This document shows positions 30,596 through 41,445 of a stretch of DNA of 49,767 nt, piece after piece (the stretch's first letter is position 1; each line of letters opens with the position of its first letter). The stretch comes from JAGQTE01 sp964648005. Its GTDB lineage: Bacteria; Actinomycetota; Acidimicrobiia; Acidimicrobiales; Acidimicrobilacustridaceae. Made by a program: the position numbers and the translations under genes. The notes beneath the pieces were generated by a model that saw only the letters and a program-made list of their open reading frames with translations, ran no database searches and was not told where the DNA came from. The stretch lies in the NCBI GenBank assembly GCA_964648005.1, contig CAZYKR010000002.1, forward strand, positions 1-49,767, read 5' to 3'.

Positions 30596-33169
30596 GTGCG
30601 TGCGGCGGACGAGGTGGTGCGGGCGTTCGTGTTCACGGACATCGAGGGGTCGACACGCGCCTGGCAGGCAGACGAGGAGACCATGCGTCTCCGCCTCGTC
30701 GCACACGACCGCATCGCCCGGGACGTGGTCGACGGGCGCTCCGGCACGATCTTCAAGCACACCGGTGACGGCTGCATCGCCGTGTTCTCCGACGGCGTCG
30801 ATGCGGTCGCCGCTGCCGTCGAGATGCACGGCGCGCTCGCGGAGACTGGCTTGCGCGTGCGTGTCGGCGCCCACCTCGGGCCGGCGGTCGAGCGAGACGG
30901 GGACTGGTTCGGCCTGACCCTGAACCGCTGCGCCCGGATCATGGCCGCGGCGCATGGTGGGCAGACCCTCGTCTCCGGTGCCATGGCGGCCGACGTCGAA
31001 CCGCTGGCCGTAGACCTGGTGCTGCATCCGCTCGGTCGTCACCTGCTCCGGGACCTCGACGAACCCGAGGACCTGTTCCAGGTCGAGCCGGCGGGGAGCT
31101 GGACCGCCTTCCCGCCGCCGCGCACCGTCGTGCCGATCGTCGGGCTCCCCATCGAGCGGTCGAGCTTCGTCGGCCGCCGCGACGACGTCGCACATCTGGC
31201 CGAGCGCATCGATGCCCACCGGCTGGTCACCGTGGCCGGTGTGGGCGGGACCGGCAAGACCCGCCTGGCGATCCGGGCGGCGGCCGACGCCCAGGTGAGC
31301 TTCCCCGGAGGGGCGGCGTTCGTCGATCTCACGAGCGTCGGTGACCCCGATCGACTCATCGGCACGCTCGCCCGTGCTGTGGGCGCGCCCAACGCGGACA
31401 CGGCGGGGGCCGGCGACCACGACGAGCTGGCGACCTTCATCGGCTACCGGCGGCTCCTCGTGGTGATCGACAACGCCGAGCACCTCGTCGACGACGTGGC
31501 GATGGTGGCCGACCTGCTCCTCGACCGCTGCCCGCGCCTGCACCTGCTCGTCACGTCGCGCGAACCGCTCGGCATCGAGGGCGAGGTCGTGCAGCGCGTG
31601 GCACCGCTGCCCACCGACGATGCGGTGGCGCTGTTTCGGGCTCGGCTCGGCGGCGAAGCGGGCGAAGAGGACGAGCAGCGCATCGCCGCCATCTGCGCCT
31701 CGCTCGACGGTCTGCCCTTGGCGATCGAGCTGGCGGCAGGACGCGCGGCGCAGCTCGGCGCGGCGCGCGTCGAGGCGCTGCTCGCCGACCGCTTCGCGCT
31801 GCTCGCCGGCGGTGTCCGCCGGGCCCGACCCCGCCAGCGCACCCTCGAGGCCACGATGGATTGGAGCTACGACCTGCTCGGCGATGACGAGCGGGTCCTG
31901 CTCGGCCGCTTGAGCGTCATCGCCGGCCCGGTCGACCCCGACGTGGCGCTCGGCATCGGCGCCGACGACACGGGGGAGGCGCGCGCGGCTGCAGCCTTGA
32001 CCTCGCTCGCCGACAAGTCGTTGCTGGTCGTCGGGAGCCCCCTGCTCGAGACCGTGCGCGACTATGCCGCTACCAAGCTCGCTGCTGCGGGGGAGACGGC
32101 CTCGGCGCGGGACCGGCATCTGCAGTGGCACCTCGATGTGGTGGACGGGCTGGTCGAGCGGGCGTCGCTCGACGAGGCCCGCGCCCGCCTCGAACCGCGG
32201 CTCGCCGACCTCGACGTGGCCCGCACCTGGGCGATCGATCGCGGTGCGCCCGAGGCGGCGGCCGCGCTGGCGGCACGCGTGTGGCCGGTGCACGTCCTGC
32301 GGCTCGAGCTGTCCGAGGCACAGCGCTGGCTCGATGTCGCCGCCGAGCAGGACGACGCGCTGTCGATGGACGACCGGCTGCGATGGCGCGTCGGGACGAT
32401 GTGGACCGCGGGCGCGCGAGCTGACGCGCTCGCCGGGCTGAGTTTCGCCGGCGAGGTGGTCGCGCTCGCACCGCCAGGTCATCCGCTGCGCGTGTCGGCG
32501 CTGGCGTTCCAGGCGCAAGCGGTGGCGCACCTCGACGCTGCCGAGGCCCGCCGACTGCTCGAGGTGGCCTGGCGGGAGGTCGATCGGTCGCACCCCGAGC
32601 AACCGGTACAGCTGCGCACGATCGAGGCGCTGACGCACCTGTCGGACCTCGATCTGCTCGGCGCAGCGGAGGCGTTCGACGCGGCAGCGAGCTCCGAGAC
32701 CGCGCTGCCCGGCTACTTCGGCCGTTCGGCGCTGGTGCTGCGTCCGTTGTGCCTGCACCTCGCTGGCGCGGGCGGCGAGGCGCTGGAGGCCCTCGAGGTC
32801 GCCGCTCAGCTCTCCGGTGTGGACGACACGTTCCTGCAGGCCATCGTGCGCGCCTACGTGCACGCCACCGTGCGGCCGAACGCGGCGGCACTGCGTGCGT
32901 TGCTCGGCACCATCGACGATCGGGATCCGGTGGCGATGACCCAGCCCTTCGCTGTCGCTGCCGCCGCCGAGCTGGCCCGCAGCGACGGTGACACCGCCCT
33001 GGCCGATCAACTGTTCCGCGCCATGGCGGCGCACCGGTGGCACTCGCGCCACGAGGGGCTGGCGGCGCACGTGCGCACGCGACTCGACGGCCACGAGTCG
33101 GTCTCGACCGGAGCTACGTGGTCGACGGTTGACCTGGTCGACCAGGCCCGCAGGCTGGCGCAGGCGTAG
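30596..33169 (+). CDS. Class III nucleotide cyclase / STAND ATPase signalling protein
   Basis: An 857-residue protein. The cyclase domain is at residues ~8-165: FTDIEGST (D15), KHTGDGCIAVF with both the Lys and the metal Asp, and GLTLNRCARIM (Asn/Arg), so the catalytic set looks complete. The STAND ATPase follows (VGGTGKTRL P-loop; LLVVIDNAEH; LVTSREPLG; GLPLAIELAAGRA), then helical TPR-like repeats to the end. Unlike the 8-11 kb homologue it has no LuxR helix-turn-helix, so output is probably cyclic nucleotide or protein contact. GTG 30596 is the likely start; earlier GTGs exist. Divergent from a SnoaL-like gene. Confidence 0.9.
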   Translation: MRAADEVVRAFVFTDIEGSTRAWQADEETMRLRLVAHDRIARDVVDGRSGTIFKHTGDGCIAVFSDGVDAVAAAVEMHGALAETGLRVRVGAHLGPAVERDGDWFGLTLNRCARIMAAAHGGQTLVSGAMAADVEPLAVDLVLHPLGRHLLRDLDEPEDLFQVEPAGSWTAFPPPRTVVPIVGLPIERSSFVGRRDDVAHLAERIDAHRLVTVAGVGGTGKTRLAIRAAADAQVSFPGGAAFVDLTSVGDPDRLIGTLARAVGAPNADTAGAGDHDELATFIGYRRLLVVIDNAEHLVDDVAMVADLLLDRCPRLHLLVTSREPLGIEGEVVQRVAPLPTDDAVALFRARLGGEAGEEDEQRIAAICASLDGLPLAIELAAGRAAQLGAARVEALLADRFALLAGGVRRARPRQRTLEATMDWSYDLLGDDERVLLGRLSVIAGPVDPDVALGIGADDTGEARAAAALTSLADKSLLVVGSPLLETVRDYAATKLAAAGETASARDRHLQWHLDVVDGLVERASLDEARARLEPRLADLDVARTWAIDRGAPEAAAALAARVWPVHVLRLELSEAQRWLDVAAEQDDALSMDDRLRWRVGTMWTAGARADALAGLSFAGEVVALAPPGHPLRVSALAFQAQAVAHLDAAEARRLLEVAWREVDRSHPEQPVQLRTIEALTHLSDLDLLGAAEAFDAAASSETALPGYFGRSALVLRPLCLHLAGAGGEALEALEVAAQLSGVDDTFLQAIVRAYVHATVRPNAAALRALLGTIDDRDPVAMTQPFAVAAAAELARSDGDTALADQLFRAMAAHRWHSRHEGLAAHVRTRLDGHESVSTGATWSTVDLVDQARRLAQA

Positions 33170-33238
33170 TGCTCAGGCACGGTCGCGGAACCTGCTCCGG
33201 GCGCTGAACCGTCGTCGTCACCTGGGCCGGCGGAGGCA

Positions 33239-33267
33239 ACCGAGCGCGTTGCGCCGTCGCGTTCGGT
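33239..33267. terminator. Hairpin between convergent cyclase and surface-protein genes
   Basis: ACCGAGCGCG (33239-33248) pairs with CGCGTTCGGT (33258-33267) over 10 positions with one G-T wobble and a 9-base loop. Flanking CACCTG (33219) and CAGGTG (33269) could extend the structure. It is the clearest terminator-like hairpin of the window, though without a U-tract. Confidence 0.5.
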
Positions 33268-33275
33268 GCAGGTGG

Positions 33276-34637
33276 TCAGCGCCAGTAGCCGAGGAGGTCG
33301 ATGAGGAACTGCGTCGAGCAATTGTTGGCGACGCGCACTTTGCAGCGCAGGGCGCTGTCGACCGCGGTCACGGCCTGGTTTGCGACGACGTCACCGTTGC
33401 CCGTCCAGTTGACCGAGCTCGTGCCGGGGTACGCGATGCCGTTCTTGTAGAGCGCCAAGAACCCTGGGTTGGTGGTACCGACGACCGTCAGGTTGACGAG
33501 GATCGCAGTCGCGCCGCCGGTGGGGATGGCGCCGCCGAGGTTCGCGTCGATCACGCGCTCAGCCTCGTTGGCGATGGCGCCCTTCGTGACGCCGAGCGGG
33601 GCCTGGCCGGGTCGGCTGTCGTAGATGCGAATCGGCGTGGACAACACGTGAAAGGCCCCTGCCGTCGTCGGCCCGGCGACCTTGACCCAGTTCGGTGACG
33701 GAAAGTCGGTGGTGTTGAACCACAGCGCGCCGGTGGTGTCGACGAGGAACTGTCCTCGGTACCACTTGGCCGTCGAACCCGCCGGGCTGGGGGCCGTCGA
33801 GTTGATCCACAGCGGGCTGCCGGTGGCCCCGGTGGCACCAGTGAGGACGCCGTGCGAGCCGAAGGCGCGCAGTGCTGCTCCCGCCGTCGAGGTCGCCTCC
33901 AGCGCTGTCCCACTCTGTGAGCTGGCGCGTACTCCGGTGATCGAGGCGTCGCCGTGCCCGACCACGCCGGCGCTGCCGTTGTCGCCAGGACCGGTCGAAT
34001 GCCCGTACAGCGCCTGATCGCCGTATGCCTCGACGGCCTTGGCGCCGGCGGTCGTCGTCGTGGTGGCCTTGATCGCAGTGCCTGCCGCGGCAACCGGGCT
34101 GCCGAACACGGCCTCGAGGGCGTTGCCGCCGGTCGTGTTGGTGAAGGTGAACACGCCGGCACGTCCGGCAGTGTCCGTGCTGGCCACGACCCCGTCACCG
34201 GAGATCCCGGTGGCGTTGACCCCCGGGTTGCCGCTGCCGTTGAGGGTGGCGGCAGCGGCGGGCGACGCCGACAGGACCGACAAGGCAGCGCCGCCCGCGA
34301 CCGCGGCACCGGCGGCGACCGTCGCTGATCGCAGAAGCCGACGCCGGTCGACGCGCTCGTCTCTGCCAGCGCCAGCGCCAGCGCTCGCGCCAGCATCAGC
34401 CTCGTCGTCGGAGGTCGCTCCTCGCAGACCGGTCCGATGCGGCTCGGCGTGGACTGCCGCCGGACGATGCGGGGTCCGCAGCCGAGCCAGTTCTTCGGCG
34501 TGGGCGACGAGCTCGGCGCGCAGAGCCACCAGCTCTGCCTGCTGCGATCGGAGCGCGTCGGCCAGCCCGGCCAGGCCAGCCGCGCTCGCGTCGGCGGCAG
34601 CGGTAGGGAGATCGTCGGGTCCTGCGTGCTCGATCAT
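33276..34637 (-). CDS. Surface protein with internal Tat-type signal and N-terminal coiled coil
   Basis: A 453-residue protein in three parts. Residues 1-60 are a heptad-like coiled coil (LADALRSQQAELVALRAELV, then HAEELARL). Around residues 97-130 lies a twin-arginine-type signal (DRRRLLRSATVAAGAAVAGG and ALSVLSASPAAA). The rest is Gly/Thr/Ala-rich and beta-structured, closing with RIYDSRPGQAP, ILVNLTVVGTTNPGF and FLIDLLGYW, a repeat type common in exported actinobacterial proteins. GAGGAG before ATG 34637 supports this long start, so the signal is internal rather than N-terminal. Function unknown, probably cell-surface. Confidence 0.8.
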   Translation of the reverse strand: MIEHAGPDDLPTAAADASAAGLAGLADALRSQQAELVALRAELVAHAEELARLRTPHRPAAVHAEPHRTGLRGATSDDEADAGASAGAGAGRDERVDRRRLLRSATVAAGAAVAGGAALSVLSASPAAAATLNGSGNPGVNATGISGDGVVASTDTAGRAGVFTFTNTTGGNALEAVFGSPVAAAGTAIKATTTTTAGAKAVEAYGDQALYGHSTGPGDNGSAGVVGHGDASITGVRASSQSGTALEATSTAGAALRAFGSHGVLTGATGATGSPLWINSTAPSPAGSTAKWYRGQFLVDTTGALWFNTTDFPSPNWVKVAGPTTAGAFHVLSTPIRIYDSRPGQAPLGVTKGAIANEAERVIDANLGGAIPTGGATAILVNLTVVGTTNPGFLALYKNGIAYPGTSSVNWTGNGDVVANQAVTAVDSALRCKVRVANNCSTQFLIDLLGYWR

Positions 34638-34776
34638 GGCGCACTCCTCGAGGTCGGCGGCAGGCCTGCGCCCACCGTGGGTGACGGTACGGAGGGCTGC
34701 TCAGGCTGTCGTGAGTGGCGGGTACTCAATTCGCTCGGCGTGCACGACGAGCGGGCGCCGGGCGCGCCGATGAGAC

Positions 34777-35313
34777 TCAGGTGCGGTCGCAGACCATGAG
34801 GCGTGCGGGGCCGTCGTCGTCGCCGGGGTCGGGCGGCAGGTCGGCCACATTGCGAAACCCGGCCTTGGCGAGCGCGCCCCACGATGGGGCGTTCGCGACG
34901 TAGGGCGCCGCCGCCGCTTGGGTCCAGTCCGGGTGGCGTGCGAACACGACGTCGGCGACGAAGGCGGCGATCATCGCCGAGCCGAGGCCTTGGCCGCGCG
35001 CGGTCGGTTCGCCGACGAGATAGTCCATGCCGGCCGCGGTGCGGTCCACACCGTGTGCCCACCACGCCGCCGCCTCCTCGGGGGCGTCCGCCACGGCGTA
35101 GCACTGGATCCAGCCGATCGGGCGGTCGTCGACCAAGGCAACCCAGTGCTCGACGCCGTCCGGTGGACGGTCGGTGCTGTAGGTACGCACGACCCCCGCC
35201 CGCGAAACGTCGTCGCCCTCCCACCACCGCAGGACGCCGGGCTCGTTGAGCCAGCGGTGCAGCAGCGCCAGGTCATCGTCGACCAGCAGCCGGAACCCGA
35301 TCGTCGTCCCCAC
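34777..35313 (-). CDS. GNAT acetyltransferase, aminoglycoside 6'-N-acetyltransferase-like
   Basis: A 178-residue acetyltransferase. The N-terminus (GFRLLVDDDLALLHRWLNEP, then VLRWWEGDD), GMDYLVGEP and ARGQGLGSAMIAAFVADVVF, which carries the acetyl-CoA loop, followed by NAPSWGALAKAGFRNV, resemble AAC(6')-type and siderophore-type GNAT enzymes. The GTG start at 35313 has no ribosome binding site but a TAGCCT -10 seven bases before it. Resistance is plausible but the acceptor is not proven; other amines are possible. Confidence 0.8.
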   Translation of the reverse strand: MGTTIGFRLLVDDDLALLHRWLNEPGVLRWWEGDDVSRAGVVRTYSTDRPPDGVEHWVALVDDRPIGWIQCYAVADAPEEAAAWWAHGVDRTAAGMDYLVGEPTARGQGLGSAMIAAFVADVVFARHPDWTQAAAAPYVANAPSWGALAKAGFRNVADLPPDPGDDDGPARLMVCDRT

Positions 35314-35320
35314 GTCGCCG

Positions 35321-35326
35321 AGGCTA
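35321..35326 (-). promoter_or_regulatory. -10 element for a probable leaderless transcript
   Basis: On the minus strand TAGCCT (TAnnnT) ends 7 bases before the GTG at 35313. No Shine-Dalgarno sequence fits in the space. Confidence 0.4.
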
Positions 35327-35355
35327 CCGAGCGGTCCTGCCCTCGAACGGAGGGC

Positions 35356-37746
<2,391 letters not shown>

Positions 37747-37819
37747 GGTTGCTCCTGCCGGTCGGGGCTCGGCTGGACGCTAGGCGCGCCCGCTGTCAAC
37801 GGGCGCCGGCTGGGTCGGG

Positions 37820-38551
37820 TCACTCGCACCAGGTCGGGTTCACGATGCCGATGTGCTGGGTCTGCGTGGCGTTGAAGTTGGCCTGGTTGTACAGCACGGT
37901 GAACGTGTCCACGGCGCCGGAGATCTCCACGTCGATGTTGCCGTTCGTGGTGTTGGACGGGGCGTCGCCAGAGGTGAGGATGCCGTTCCACGGGTTCGTG
38001 CCGGCGACGAACGGTCCGGTGAAGCTCGCGCCGATGGTCGGTGCCGGACCTGGTCCGGTGGCGCTCACGGTGATGATGTCCTGCCAGCCGCCGGTGCTCG
38101 CATCGACATCGGTGATCACGAAGCACGGGTCGTACACCGTCTGGGAGAACGAGAACACGATCTGCTGGGACGAGTTCGCCGCTGCCAGCGGGCTGGTCCA
38201 CTCGAGGCGGAGGTACGGCGAGAAGGTGCCCGAGGTGCCGCCGTTGATCCGGTTGGAGTTCGCTCCAGGCGCCGAACCAGTCGACGTGAACGTCTGGGTG
38301 ACCGTCACGCCCCCCACGACGGTCGACGTCGGTGTCTGCCCGGGGGTGTAGTACGTCGCCCAGTCCAGCACCGACGGTGTCAGGCAACTGCCCGTGCACG
38401 CGGCGGCGATCGACGTCATGGCGGGCGACACCCAGGCAGCGCCTGCCACGCCGCCCGCGGCGATCAGCAGCCGACGCCGGCTGACGCCTCCAGTCGTGTC
38501 GGTCGTCGGTCCGCCGCTCATGGCGGCATCGCTGCCAGCCTCATCGTCCAT
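37820..38551 (-). CDS. Tat-exported secreted protein of unknown function
   Basis: A 243-residue protein. A twin-arginine signal near residues 23-50 (GGVSRRRLLIAAGGVAGAAW, ending around SIAAACTG) precedes a Thr/Ser/Gly-rich beta-structured domain with aromatic and NP/TWC endings (GIVNPTWCE). Two Cys follow the signal (ACTGSCLTP). No family was recognised; the shape suggests an adhesion or carbohydrate-binding-like domain. The ATG has no ribosome binding site but a TACCGT -10 six bases upstream, so the message is probably leaderless. Confidence 0.8.
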   Translation of the reverse strand: MDDEAGSDAAMSGGPTTDTTGGVSRRRLLIAAGGVAGAAWVSPAMTSIAAACTGSCLTPSVLDWATYYTPGQTPTSTVVGGVTVTQTFTSTGSAPGANSNRINGGTSGTFSPYLRLEWTSPLAAANSSQQIVFSFSQTVYDPCFVITDVDASTGGWQDIITVSATGPGPAPTIGASFTGPFVAGTNPWNGILTSGDAPSNTTNGNIDVEISGAVDTFTVLYNQANFNATQTQHIGIVNPTWCE

Positions 38552-38557
38552 CGAAGC

Positions 38558-38563
38558 ACGGTA
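38558..38563 (-). promoter_or_regulatory. -10 element for a probable leaderless transcript
   Basis: On the minus strand TACCGT ends 6 bases before the ATG at 38551 and fits TAnnnT. No ribosome binding site is present. Confidence 0.4.
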
Positions 38564-38694
38564 GTTGGTGACCGCTGGCAGGTCGCGATCTCGACGGATC
38601 GCGTGCGCTCATCGAAGGCGTCGAGGACGGCGCCTGCCCGGGACGCTTCCGGCCGATACCGTCAGTACGACAACGTGCGAGCCGGGGGCAAGAG

Positions 38695-40272
38695 GTGGGA
38701 CACAGCGACGCGACGATCGACGACTCTGACGCCGGCTCGGGCCACGGGCGGTTGGTGCTGGCGGCGATGATCTGCGCCGTCGCCATGACGTTCATCGACC
38801 AGACGATCGTCGCCATCGCCGCACCGCAACTGCAGAACGAGCTGTCGCTCTCCACCGAGCAGGTGCAGTGGGTGATCAACGGCTACCTGCTGGCGCTGGC
38901 GGCGCTGTTCGCCTTCGGCGGCCGGCTGTCGGACATCGCCGGGCACCGCAAGATCGTCGTCATCGGGGTCATCGTGTTCGCCGGGTCGTCGACGATGTGC
39001 GGCTTCACCCCGACGGGTTCGCTGGCGGCGCCGTGGATCATCGGCTTCCGGGTGCTGCAAGGCGCCGGCGCCGCGCTGATGTACCCGGCAGCGCTCGCCA
39101 TCGTGGTGCGGGCGTTCCCGCTCGAACGGCGTGGCCAGGCGATGGCCATCTTCTTCGGCGTCGCCGGTGGCCTCACGGCGCTCGGCCCGCTGGCGGGCGG
39201 CTACCTGACGCAGTGGACGTGGCGGTCGATCTTCTGGATCAACGTGCCGGTCGCCATCGCCGCCCTGGTGCTGACCGCCATCGCCAAGCCCGACGACGAC
39301 CGGACCCCGGCCCCGCTCGACCTGCGCGGCCTGGTCCTGATCGTTGCCGGCATGGCGCTGGCCGTGCTCGGGTTGCAGCAGTCCGGATCGTGGGGCTGGA
39401 GCAGTCCAGCCACCATCGGCTGCATCGTCGCCGGGGTGGTGCTGCTCGCGGTGTTCGTGCTCGTCGAGATCCGCACCGCCGACCCGTTGATCCGCATGGA
39501 GATCTTCCGCACGCGGGCGTTCGCCGTGCAGAACGCCGTGCTGTTCGTGGCGATGGCCGTCTTCATCCCGGTGTTCTTCTTCGCCAGCACCTACGCCCAG
39601 GTGTCGCTGGGCTACTCGTCGTCGGACGCCGGCCTGTACCTGCTGACGTTCTTCGCCGGGTTCGCCCCCGGCGTCCAGATCGGCGGCAAGCTCCTCGACA
39701 CCCGCGGCGCCAAGCCGCCGGTGGTCGTCGGCTGTGCGGTCGCCGCTGTCGGCTTCGTGCTGTGGGGTTCGAGCCTGACGACGCTGTCGCAGGGGTCGCA
39801 GTGGTACTGGATCGTCCTCGCCGGCGTGGGCATGGGGCTGATGGTCGGACCTTCGAACACCGATGCCGTCAACCGTGCGCCGAGCACCAGCTACGGCGAG
39901 GCCACCGGCATCACGCAGACGGTGCGCAACTTCGGGTCGTCGATCGGGCTGGCCGTGCTCGGCACGGTGCTGATCTCGTCGATGTCGACCAACGTGGTGG
40001 CCAACCTCGAGGCCGCCGGCGTGCCGAGCCCGGTGGCGACCGAGATCGCCGGCGACTTCTCGCTGGGCGGTGGGCCGCCGCCGGGGCAGGCCACCGACAC
40101 GCCGGAGGCGCAGGCCATCGAGTCGGCGATCGAGCAGTCCTTCGCCGAATCGAGCCAGACGCTGTGGTACCTCATGGCCGGGACCATGGCGGTGGCGTTC
40201 GTCATCGCGCTCGTCGGCCTGCAGTCGGGCCGCCAGGAACACGTCGTCGACGCGTTGCCCGGCGGCGGCTGA
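38695..40272 (+). CDS. MFS transporter, DHA2 (EmrB/QacA, 14-helix) drug exporter type
   Basis: A 525-residue membrane protein with about 14 hydrophobic helices. Helix 1 motif MTFIDQTIVAIAAPQLQNEL and QWVINGYLLALAALFAFGGR, with the D(x)xGRR-like loop GGRLSDIAGHRK, are characteristic of proton-driven DHA2 exporters. Motif C lies near GGLTALGPLAGGYL. GTG 38695 (GHSDATIDD) is the start used; an ATG around helix 1 (MICAVAMTF) would be too short. It ends 3 bases from the convergent APH-like gene. Substrate unknown, probably amphipathic drugs. Confidence 0.92.
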   Translation: MGHSDATIDDSDAGSGHGRLVLAAMICAVAMTFIDQTIVAIAAPQLQNELSLSTEQVQWVINGYLLALAALFAFGGRLSDIAGHRKIVVIGVIVFAGSSTMCGFTPTGSLAAPWIIGFRVLQGAGAALMYPAALAIVVRAFPLERRGQAMAIFFGVAGGLTALGPLAGGYLTQWTWRSIFWINVPVAIAALVLTAIAKPDDDRTPAPLDLRGLVLIVAGMALAVLGLQQSGSWGWSSPATIGCIVAGVVLLAVFVLVEIRTADPLIRMEIFRTRAFAVQNAVLFVAMAVFIPVFFFASTYAQVSLGYSSSDAGLYLLTFFAGFAPGVQIGGKLLDTRGAKPPVVVGCAVAAVGFVLWGSSLTTLSQGSQWYWIVLAGVGMGLMVGPSNTDAVNRAPSTSYGEATGITQTVRNFGSSIGLAVLGTVLISSMSTNVVANLEAAGVPSPVATEIAGDFSLGGGPPPGQATDTPEAQAIESAIEQSFAESSQTLWYLMAGTMAVAFVIALVGLQSGRQEHVVDALPGGG

Positions 40273-40275
40273 CGT

Positions 40276-41265
40276 TCAGGCAGCGGGGTAGCGAGGTGGT
40301 TGCCCGGTCAGCCGCTCGATCGTCGACGCCAGCGCGGCGATGAGCTCGGGGCTGGTGAGCCCGGTCGCCTCGGCGCCGGGCGCCGGCCGATCGAGGACGG
40401 CACCGAGCAGGCGGCGCGACGCCGCCAGCACGGTGCCGACGCGCAGCTGCTCGTCGTCGACCCGCCGGTGACGGCGGTACCGACCGACGAGGCGGGCGGC
40501 CAGCGCGCGCCGCAGCGTCTGCTCCGCTGGTTTCAGCGCTGCAGGGAGATCCGTGGGACCGACCAGGAACACGAGGCGGGCGTCGGCGAGGTCGTGGACG
40601 GGGTCGCCCAGCCCCGCGTTCTGCCAGTCGAGGACGGCACTCGGTCGGGCGCCGACGAACAACACGTTGAGGGCGTGGAAGTCGAGGTGCACCACCGTCG
40701 TGGCGGCGGGTCGGTGGTGGGCGTCGAGCCACCGGCACACCGCGGGCCCGGGGATGCCGTGCTCGACGAACCGCGCCATCGCCCGCGCCTCGGTCGTCGG
40801 GCCGTCGAACGCCGGGGCCGTCGTGGGCAGGGTGTGCAGGCGTGCCAGCAGATCGGCCATGGCTCCCATGCGCGCCGGGGCGACCCATGGCGTGCCGATG
40901 AGCTGATCGACCAGCGGCGCTCCCGCGGAGCGTCGCATCAGGGCGAACGGTGCGCCGAACGTCGTCGAGTCCGTGTCGAGCAGCAGGGGCTCCGGGGTCG
41001 GGTAGCCGGTGGCGAAGACCGCCTCGTGCACGGCGTGCTCACGCTCGAGGACCTCGACCGCCGACGCGTGTTGCGCGATCCGCAGCACCAGCTCGCCGTC
41101 GACGGCGGAACCGGGCCGGGCAGCCTGGACCGAGATGGCGTACACGCGGTTGACGAAGCCGCCGGTCAGCAGCCGGGGGGCGGCGAGCAGGCGCAGGTCC
41201 GGATCGTCCGAGCGGGCGCGGAGGTAGGCCTCGATGGTGTCGCCGATGGCCGCCTCGTCCGTCAT
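40276..41265 (-). CDS. APH family phosphotransferase (aminoglycoside/choline kinase-like)
   Basis: A 329-residue kinase-like protein. VVHLDFHALNVLF carries the HxDxxxxN catalytic loop and AVLDWQNAGLGDPVHDLA the DxD/E magnesium site; LLTGGFVNRVYAI is the nucleotide-binding start and LVLRIAQHASAVEVLEREH the Lys-region equivalent, where Arg appears in place of Lys. Family members phosphorylate antibiotics, sugars or acyl groups (ACAD10-like). The substrate cannot be assigned. A TAGGCT -10 nine bases upstream of ATG 41265 suggests a very short or absent leader. Confidence 0.88.
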   Translation of the reverse strand: MTDEAAIGDTIEAYLRARSDDPDLRLLAAPRLLTGGFVNRVYAISVQAARPGSAVDGELVLRIAQHASAVEVLEREHAVHEAVFATGYPTPEPLLLDTDSTTFGAPFALMRRSAGAPLVDQLIGTPWVAPARMGAMADLLARLHTLPTTAPAFDGPTTEARAMARFVEHGIPGPAVCRWLDAHHRPAATTVVHLDFHALNVLFVGARPSAVLDWQNAGLGDPVHDLADARLVFLVGPTDLPAALKPAEQTLRRALAARLVGRYRRHRRVDDEQLRVGTVLAASRRLLGAVLDRPAPGAEATGLTSPELIAALASTIERLTGQPPRYPAA

Positions 41266-41274
41266 GCCTTGGCG

Positions 41275-41280
41275 AGCCTA
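41275..41280 (-). promoter_or_regulatory. -10 element close to start codon
   Basis: On the minus strand TAGGCT ends 9 bases before the ATG at 41265. AAGG directly before the ATG might serve as a weak ribosome site, so leaderless status is less sure here than elsewhere. Confidence 0.35.
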
Positions 41281-41445
41281 GGGCCGACGTCGTTTGTCGA
41301 CCCCGAGCCGGGGGTCCAGCCATACGGCAGGCACATTCAGCGGTGCGAAAGGAAGCGTTCGCGTGGCAGACATCGCTACGCGCGAGACCTGACACTCGAC
41401 GTGGCAACACTCGCCGTGCAGACCGCTGAGGAGGAGGCACACCAG

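Noticed and set aside
38662..40242. 526-codon minus-strand frame opposite the MFS gene
   Set aside because: Arg/Asp/Gln/His-rich antisense product; the plus strand encodes 14 clear membrane helices.
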